Part shown: piece by piece, positions 39,173 to 42,011 of the stretch
Layout of the letters: the number at the start of each line of letters is the position of its first letter
Numbering within the stretch: position 1 is the first letter of the stretch
Assembly (NCBI GenBank): GCA_038078215.1
Contig: JBBUED010000003.1
Coordinates: forward strand, 1-42,011
Origin: GWA1-40-21 sp038078215
GTDB taxonomy: Bacteria > Patescibacteriota > Minisyncoccia > Phycocordibacterales > GWA1-40-21
DNA length: 42,011 nt
Reading direction: 5' to 3'
Notes under the pieces: model-generated
The model's database searches: none
Seen by the model: only the letters and a program-made list of their open reading frames with translations
What the model was told of the DNA's origin: nothing
Program-made: the position numbers and the translations under genes

Positions 39173-39202
39173 ATTATAGCAAATGACGACCACATTCGTC
39201 AA
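39173..39202 (-). promoter_or_regulatory. Promoter and operator of the TrmB-like gene
   Basis: TTGACG (39197-39202) and TGCTATAAT (39173-39181) are spaced 18 bases apart on the minus strand. TGACGA and TCGTCA (39184-39201) form an inverted repeat with 6 bases between, in the spacer. Self-repression is a fair guess. The mRNA would be leaderless. Confidence 0.6.
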
Positions 39203-39271
39203 ATTATTTATATGAATAACTGCTTTAAAATAACATTTTATCGCCAACAAAGCCATATTTGACTTAATTAG

Positions 39272-39300
39272 TTGACATTTGTATTAAATTAAGTTATTGT
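39272..39300 (+). promoter_or_regulatory. Promoter of the two-gene unknown cassette
   Basis: TTGACA (39272-39277) and TATTGT (39295-39300) are 17 bases apart. Downstream, TTCAATGG occurs twice, 13 bases apart (39314 and 39327), within the leader. AATTTC/GAAATT around the first forms a small palindrome. Confidence 0.6.
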
Positions 39301-39374
39301 TTGGCTAGATGAATTTCAATGGGAAATTCAATGGATAGTTGTTTGACAATAAATTTTATTGGAGGGGACTATTT

Positions 39375-40250
39375 ATGGATCTGTCTTATTTGTTAGACAA
39401 AGAAGGTTCTTTGTCTAAATTAGATGAATTGAAAAAGTATGCCGATGCGGCAGATGAATGTTTTGTTTTCACATTAGAAAAGCTTTTATTTGTTGACTGG
39501 AAAGATGAATGTAAAAAAAGGTCCAAAATTGGTTACGGGTCTCAGTGCCTTCGTTATCTTAATGTGTTGCTTCGTATGGAGAGCAAATTTATTTCGAATC
39601 AAAGATTAAAAAACTTTGATTTAAGATTGGGTTTTGGACATCATGGCTTCCCTTCTCTTGGTTCTTGGCAAGCAGACATTGATTTCATTAAGAAAAACAG
39701 AAAAGGAAAGTATTATTGTGATTACTGGGATTGTGTGGATAGGGAAAAATTGTACGAGATAAAAATAAAAGAAAAAGGAAATTGCCTTTGTTTTATGCCA
39801 AACAATCTGGAGGTTTGCTTTTCTTATTCAAAGGAAAGATTTGCAATGACTGATTATTCGAATTTTTGTTTAATAGTTTTGAAAAAAAACGCATTGCAAA
39901 AAGATCCTAATTACTTTGAAAGAGCTGGGGCTCCTAAAAACTTTTATCATTATGGAGGTTCTTTTGGTTTACGTGGTATGGATTCTTTAGATTATTGGGA
40001 AAAGGTAGGTCCTAGTGGCAACACTCGTTTATGGATGAGAGGGAGAGATTATCCTGACTTAGTTTGGTTTTTTATGTCTGGAAAACTGAGTTTTTCTGCT
40101 ATTTTAACCTTATCCCCAGAGGAGCTAGAAGAATATCACTATCTTGTGATAAAAATTGAAGGAAGAAAAGAAAATGAAACAGTTGATGACGTCTGTCATT
40201 ATGTTTCTTCAGAAAAAATTAACTATCTTGTTAATGAGCATGTATTCTAA
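39375..40250 (+). CDS. Protein of unknown function, 291 aa, rich in Cys, Trp and Tyr
   Basis: ATG 39375 is chosen over an upstream TTG because GGAGGGG lies 7 bases before it. The product starts MDLSYLLDKEGSLSKLDELK and has no signal peptide or membrane segment. Notable parts are LRLGFGHHGFPSLGSWQADI, KYYCDYWDCVDREKLYEIKI and GNTRLWMRGRDYPDLVWFFM. It has about ten Cys spread along its length, which is unusual for this window. No family is recognised. It is followed 37 bases later by another SD-led gene, and the two seem to form one transcription unit closed by a strong terminator. Confidence 0.75.
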   Translation: MDLSYLLDKEGSLSKLDELKKYADAADECFVFTLEKLLFVDWKDECKKRSKIGYGSQCLRYLNVLLRMESKFISNQRLKNFDLRLGFGHHGFPSLGSWQADIDFIKKNRKGKYYCDYWDCVDREKLYEIKIKEKGNCLCFMPNNLEVCFSYSKERFAMTDYSNFCLIVLKKNALQKDPNYFERAGAPKNFYHYGGSFGLRGMDSLDYWEKVGPSGNTRLWMRGRDYPDLVWFFMSGKLSFSAILTLSPEELEEYHYLVIKIEGRKENETVDDVCHYVSSEKINYLVNEHVF

Positions 40251-40287
40251 ATTATATTCACAATTCACAATTGAGAGGAAATGAAAA

Positions 40288-41148
40288 ATGGTAAATACAT
40301 TAACGACACAAATTAAACCTGACAAAAAAACAATCACATCAACAAACAGGATGAGAGAGGGTTTGGAAATAACTAGGGATGCCAAAAAAAATTTTGACAA
40401 GTTAGACTTGGAAATTTCCAAATTAATTAACGCCATTCAAAAAAAGCATGGGTTCATGAGTCTTTTCTCAAAAAAATCATCTCAGGAAAATCGCGAAAAG
40501 GCTTTCACTCGGCTTGACTGTCATTACAGGGAGTCTTATTTGAAAACTCAAACAGGCCTTGAAACAATAGCGGAAAGTGTTCAAGAAATTCTCTCTTCTC
40601 ACCAAGAAGAGGCAGAAAAACTTGAAGAACTAAAGAAGAAAGAGGAGGAAGGAATAATAACTCTTGATGACTACAGAAAGGTATTCTCTGGTATGACCTG
40701 TTTGCCAGTGTTGGGGATAAATGATACCGCTTTGGAAAAACTTTCACCGGGAATTGTTTCGGAATCAAAGAAACAATTCAAAGAAACTCTTCAAAAGAAC
40801 ATCATCCAAAAAACCGAGATGTTAAATCTTCTCGGAACAATGTTCGGGGTTGTCGTGGTTTACAGAGACACGGCTCTAAGAAATTATTCTTCTTATCACG
40901 TTGTTTCAAACCCAATTAAGGCTTTGACTGGTTCCGCATCGGCTATTCAGCACACAGAAACAGAATCAAAAACGATGTCGGAGTTTCTAATCTTAGCACT
41001 AGAGACAAGTGTCAACGTAGTAGACCGCGTGCTTTGTGGGCGGGAAGAAAGGGGTCAGATTGAAGAAAAAATGACCGCTTCCATAACAGAAGCGGGTCAG
41101 AAATTAAAAGAAGCCCTTGAAAAATTCAGTTGTTCCTCAAAACAATAA
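40288..41148 (+). CDS. Helical protein of unknown function, 286 aa
   Basis: GAGAGGAAATG lies about 6 bases before ATG 40288. The product starts MVNTLTTQIKPDKKTITSTN and is largely helical, with a Lys/Glu coiled coil (ESVQEILSSHQEEAEKLEEL). A second half follows with NLLGTMFGVVVVYRDTALRN and EFLILALETSVNVVDRVLCG. No catalytic motif is recognised. It is the second gene of the unit 39375-41148. The pair of a Cys-rich protein and a coiled-coil protein next to a toxin-antitoxin module would fit an accessory or defence-type cassette, but nothing in the sequence proves that. Confidence 0.72.
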   Translation: MVNTLTTQIKPDKKTITSTNRMREGLEITRDAKKNFDKLDLEISKLINAIQKKHGFMSLFSKKSSQENREKAFTRLDCHYRESYLKTQTGLETIAESVQEILSSHQEEAEKLEELKKKEEEGIITLDDYRKVFSGMTCLPVLGINDTALEKLSPGIVSESKKQFKETLQKNIIQKTEMLNLLGTMFGVVVVYRDTALRNYSSYHVVSNPIKALTGSASAIQHTETESKTMSEFLILALETSVNVVDRVLCGREERGQIEEKMTASITEAGQKLKEALEKFSCSSKQ

Positions 41149-41174
41149 GATTTTTGAAAGGAAAAAAAACGCAA

Positions 41175-41211
41175 GAAGGGTAGAATTTTTTAATTCTACC
41201 CTTCATTTTTT
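41175..41211 (+). terminator. Strong intrinsic terminator after the two-gene cassette
   Basis: GAAGGGTAGAATT pairs perfectly with AATTCTACCCTTC around TTTT, and is followed by ATTTTTT. This is the clearest terminator in the window. Confidence 0.92.
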
Positions 41212-41220
41212 GCTCAAACC

Positions 41221-41280
41221 CTACTTCGGCCGGTATGGCAACGCCTTAAAGAGGTAATTTTTTTCTATGTTTTCGTTTCT
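41221..41280 (-). pseudogene. Decayed copy of the comM 3' end
   Basis: On the minus strand the bases encode NENIEKNYLFKALPYRPK and TAG. That aligns with the true comM end in this window, SEEIETNHILEALQYRPKK. At DNA level TTCGGCCGGTAT (41225-41236) is exact at 41855-41866, and matches continue for about 50 bases. No frame connects it to a longer comM part. Together with the real comM end it brackets the toxin-antitoxin pair as an imperfect direct repeat. Confidence 0.65.
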
Positions 41281-41536
41281 ATTCGTAAATATCGTGATTG
41301 CCGATTGCATAAAACCTGACGGTTTCATTGTCAATAAATTCAAAAATAATTCTATATTTGTAGTTTACAGAGAAAGACCAAAAATCATCCAGCGCGCCGT
41401 GTAACTTATGGGCATTAAGGCGAGGGTCAAAATTATTCACCCTAAAAATTTCTTCTTTTTTACAAGCGAGATTCTTTATCTTGGTCGGTAAATTTTTATA
41501 TTCTTTCTTAAATTTAGGGTGGTAAATAATTTTCAT
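41279..41536 (-). CDS. RelE/YafQ-type toxin, 85 aa
   Basis: The start MKIIYHPKFKKEYKNLPTKI and the end VRFYAIGNHDIYE are typical of the RelE/YafQ/YoeB superfamily, as is the central HKLHGALDDFWSFSVNYKYR with its conserved Arg. These toxins cleave mRNA at the ribosome. The gene lies 11 bases after the antitoxin on the same strand, so they are co-transcribed. It differs clearly from the toxin at 7447-7716, so it is not a recent copy of it. Its 3' end touches the comM remnant. Confidence 0.88.
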   Translation of the reverse strand: MKIIYHPKFKKEYKNLPTKIKNLACKKEEIFRVNNFDPRLNAHKLHGALDDFWSFSVNYKYRIIFEFIDNETVRFYAIGNHDIYE

Positions 41537-41547
41537 TATATTTTACC

Positions 41548-41763
41548 CTACATCAAGTCTTTTAACGATTTAAGAATTTTCCCCTTGCCTTTATCGAAAT
41601 CTTTTCGGCGGCTTTTTAATTCTTCGGCCAATTTGCGGGTATTCCATAATCGTATCATATGCCTGACAAACTCGCTTTTTGTGGCAAATTTGCCGGTTTT
41701 CACCTCTTTTTCCACAAAGTCCGCCATATTTTTCGGCAACGAAATGTTTATTACGCTTCTCAT
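41548..41763 (-). CDS. Ribbon-helix-helix antitoxin, 71 aa
   Basis: The protein reads MRSVINISLPKNMADFVEKE, then a GKFATKSEFVRHMIRLW helix, a typical ParD/CopG-like ribbon-helix-helix, followed by a basic tail. ATG 41763 is chosen; a longer frame to 41835 crosses the operator palindrome and encodes unlikely sequence. The antitoxin should bind the 19-bp-arm palindrome upstream and repress the operon, and neutralise the downstream toxin. Confidence 0.87.
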   Translation of the reverse strand: MRSVINISLPKNMADFVEKEVKTGKFATKSEFVRHMIRLWNTRKLAEELKSRRKDFDKGKGKILKSLKDLM

Positions 41764-41772
41764 GTTTTTATT

Positions 41773-41813
41773 TATTATATAGGTGTAATACAAAGTATTA
41801 CACCTATATAATA
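41773..41813 (-). promoter_or_regulatory. Perfect 19-bp-arm operator palindrome of the toxin-antitoxin operon
   Basis: TATTATATAGGTGTAATAC and its exact complement enclose AAA. It contains a minus-strand TATAAT box, about 10 bases before the antitoxin ATG. The core GTAATAC is shared with the direct repeats before the other antitoxin (7969-7996), which suggests that related proteins bind both. Confidence 0.8.
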
Positions 41814-41838
41814 ATCCATATCGCGCAAAAGTCAAAAA

Positions 41839-42011
41839 CTAAACAGCCATCTTTTTCGGCCGGTATTGCAGGGCTTCTAGGATATGATTGGTTTCTATTT
41901 CTTCGGAGTCGGCGAGGTCGGCTATTGTTCTCGCAAGTTTGATGACGCGATGATACGCCCGAGCCGATAGGTCCAATTTTTCCGCTGACTTGTTTAATAT
42001 TTCTTTGACTT
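41839..42011 (-). CDS. comM: ComM/YifB Mg-chelatase-like ATPase, C-terminal end (partial)
   Basis: The open frame at the window edge reads VKEILNKSAEKLDLSARAYH, then RVIKLARTIADLADSEEIET and NHILEALQYRPKKMAV, ending in TAG 41839. This is the C-terminal Mg-chelatase domain of ComM/YifB (LSARAYHRILKVARTIADL-type signature). In transformable bacteria ComM is a helicase that widens branch migration during natural transformation. The rest of the gene lies outside. The intact end is the one nearer the rest of the gene; a decayed second end is at 41221-41280. Confidence 0.92.
   Translation of the reverse strand, partial: VKEILNKSAEKLDLSARAYHRVIKLARTIADLADSEEIETNHILEALQYRPKKMAV

Noticed and set aside
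41279..41763. Second toxin-antitoxin pair as a duplicate of the first (7447-7961)
   Set aside because: The two toxins and antitoxins share fold-level features only; their sequences are clearly different, so they have separate origins.
1..42011. CRISPR arrays, tRNA and rRNA genes
   Set aside because: Looked for regularly spaced direct repeats of 25-40 bases and for T-arm/anticodon patterns; none was seen. The TTGTAGG and AGCTT arrays are too short and irregular to be CRISPR.

Overview
The window reads as a scaffold from an uncultivated Candidate Phyla Radiation bacterium (Patescibacteria, most likely a Parcubacteria-type lineage). The reasons are: AT-rich DNA; compact core proteins (RuvC 160 aa, a shortened YebC); the dnaN-dnaA / rpmH-rnpA-yidC origin block; a type IV pilus ATPase; a PrgI/VirB4/VirB6-like secretion locus with large PKD/Ig-like surface proteins; and a LysM-M23 peptidase of the kind common in these genomes. 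TGA serves as a normal stop, so this is not a UGA-glycine lineage. A 100-N gap at 7999-8098 is flanked by an exact 55-bp duplication and is probably an artefact.

Layout. 1-2.9 kb: start of polA (minus), a zinc-ribbon gene broken by an in-frame TAG, two small hypothetical genes, tsaE and a lipoprotein. 3-6.1 kb: pilB, a structured RNA candidate with its own terminator, and ruvB. 6.1-8.0 kb: small hypotheticals and an antitoxin-toxin-truncated TrmB operon. 8.2-14 kb: yebC, ruvC, a small acidic ORF, tyrS (minus) and a class A penicillin-binding protein. 13.9-18.4 kb: replication-origin neighbourhood, with a DUF721/DciA-like gene, dnaN and dnaA on minus, oriC-type DnaA boxes between and beside them, and rpmH, rnpA, yidC on plus. 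18.6-32.0 kb: a minus-strand type IV secretion/pilus-like locus (Ca-binding-repeat membrane protein, Ig-repeat protein, VirB6-like, PrgI, VirB4 N-like, VirB4, pilin and accessory membrane proteins), interrupted by an S23 four-helix-bundle gene. 32.2-38.4 kb: secreted peptidoglycan-binding/IPT protein, a Cys-containing exported protein, rsmA (ksgA), uvrD/pcrA and a LysM-M23 peptidase. 38.4-42.0 kb: a TrmB-like regulator, two strongly SD-led genes of unknown function, a second toxin-antitoxin pair and the 3' end of comM, with a decayed second copy of the comM 3' end on the far side of the toxin-antitoxin pair.

Two gene-expression styles stand out. Many core genes (polA, tsaE, pilB, yebC, tyrS, uvrD, the second TrmB gene) have an extended -10 box (TGnTANNNT) ending about 6-8 bases before the ATG, so they look leaderless. 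The small or accessory genes have strong Shine-Dalgarno sequences. The intergenic DNA is full of short repeat families: an AGCTT-rich palindrome family concentrated in the secretion locus, TTGTAGG arrays, a 23-bp ACTTGG...CCAAGT palindrome and large compound hairpins. Two of these families have entered reading frames in phase (rsmA and a secretion-locus gene).
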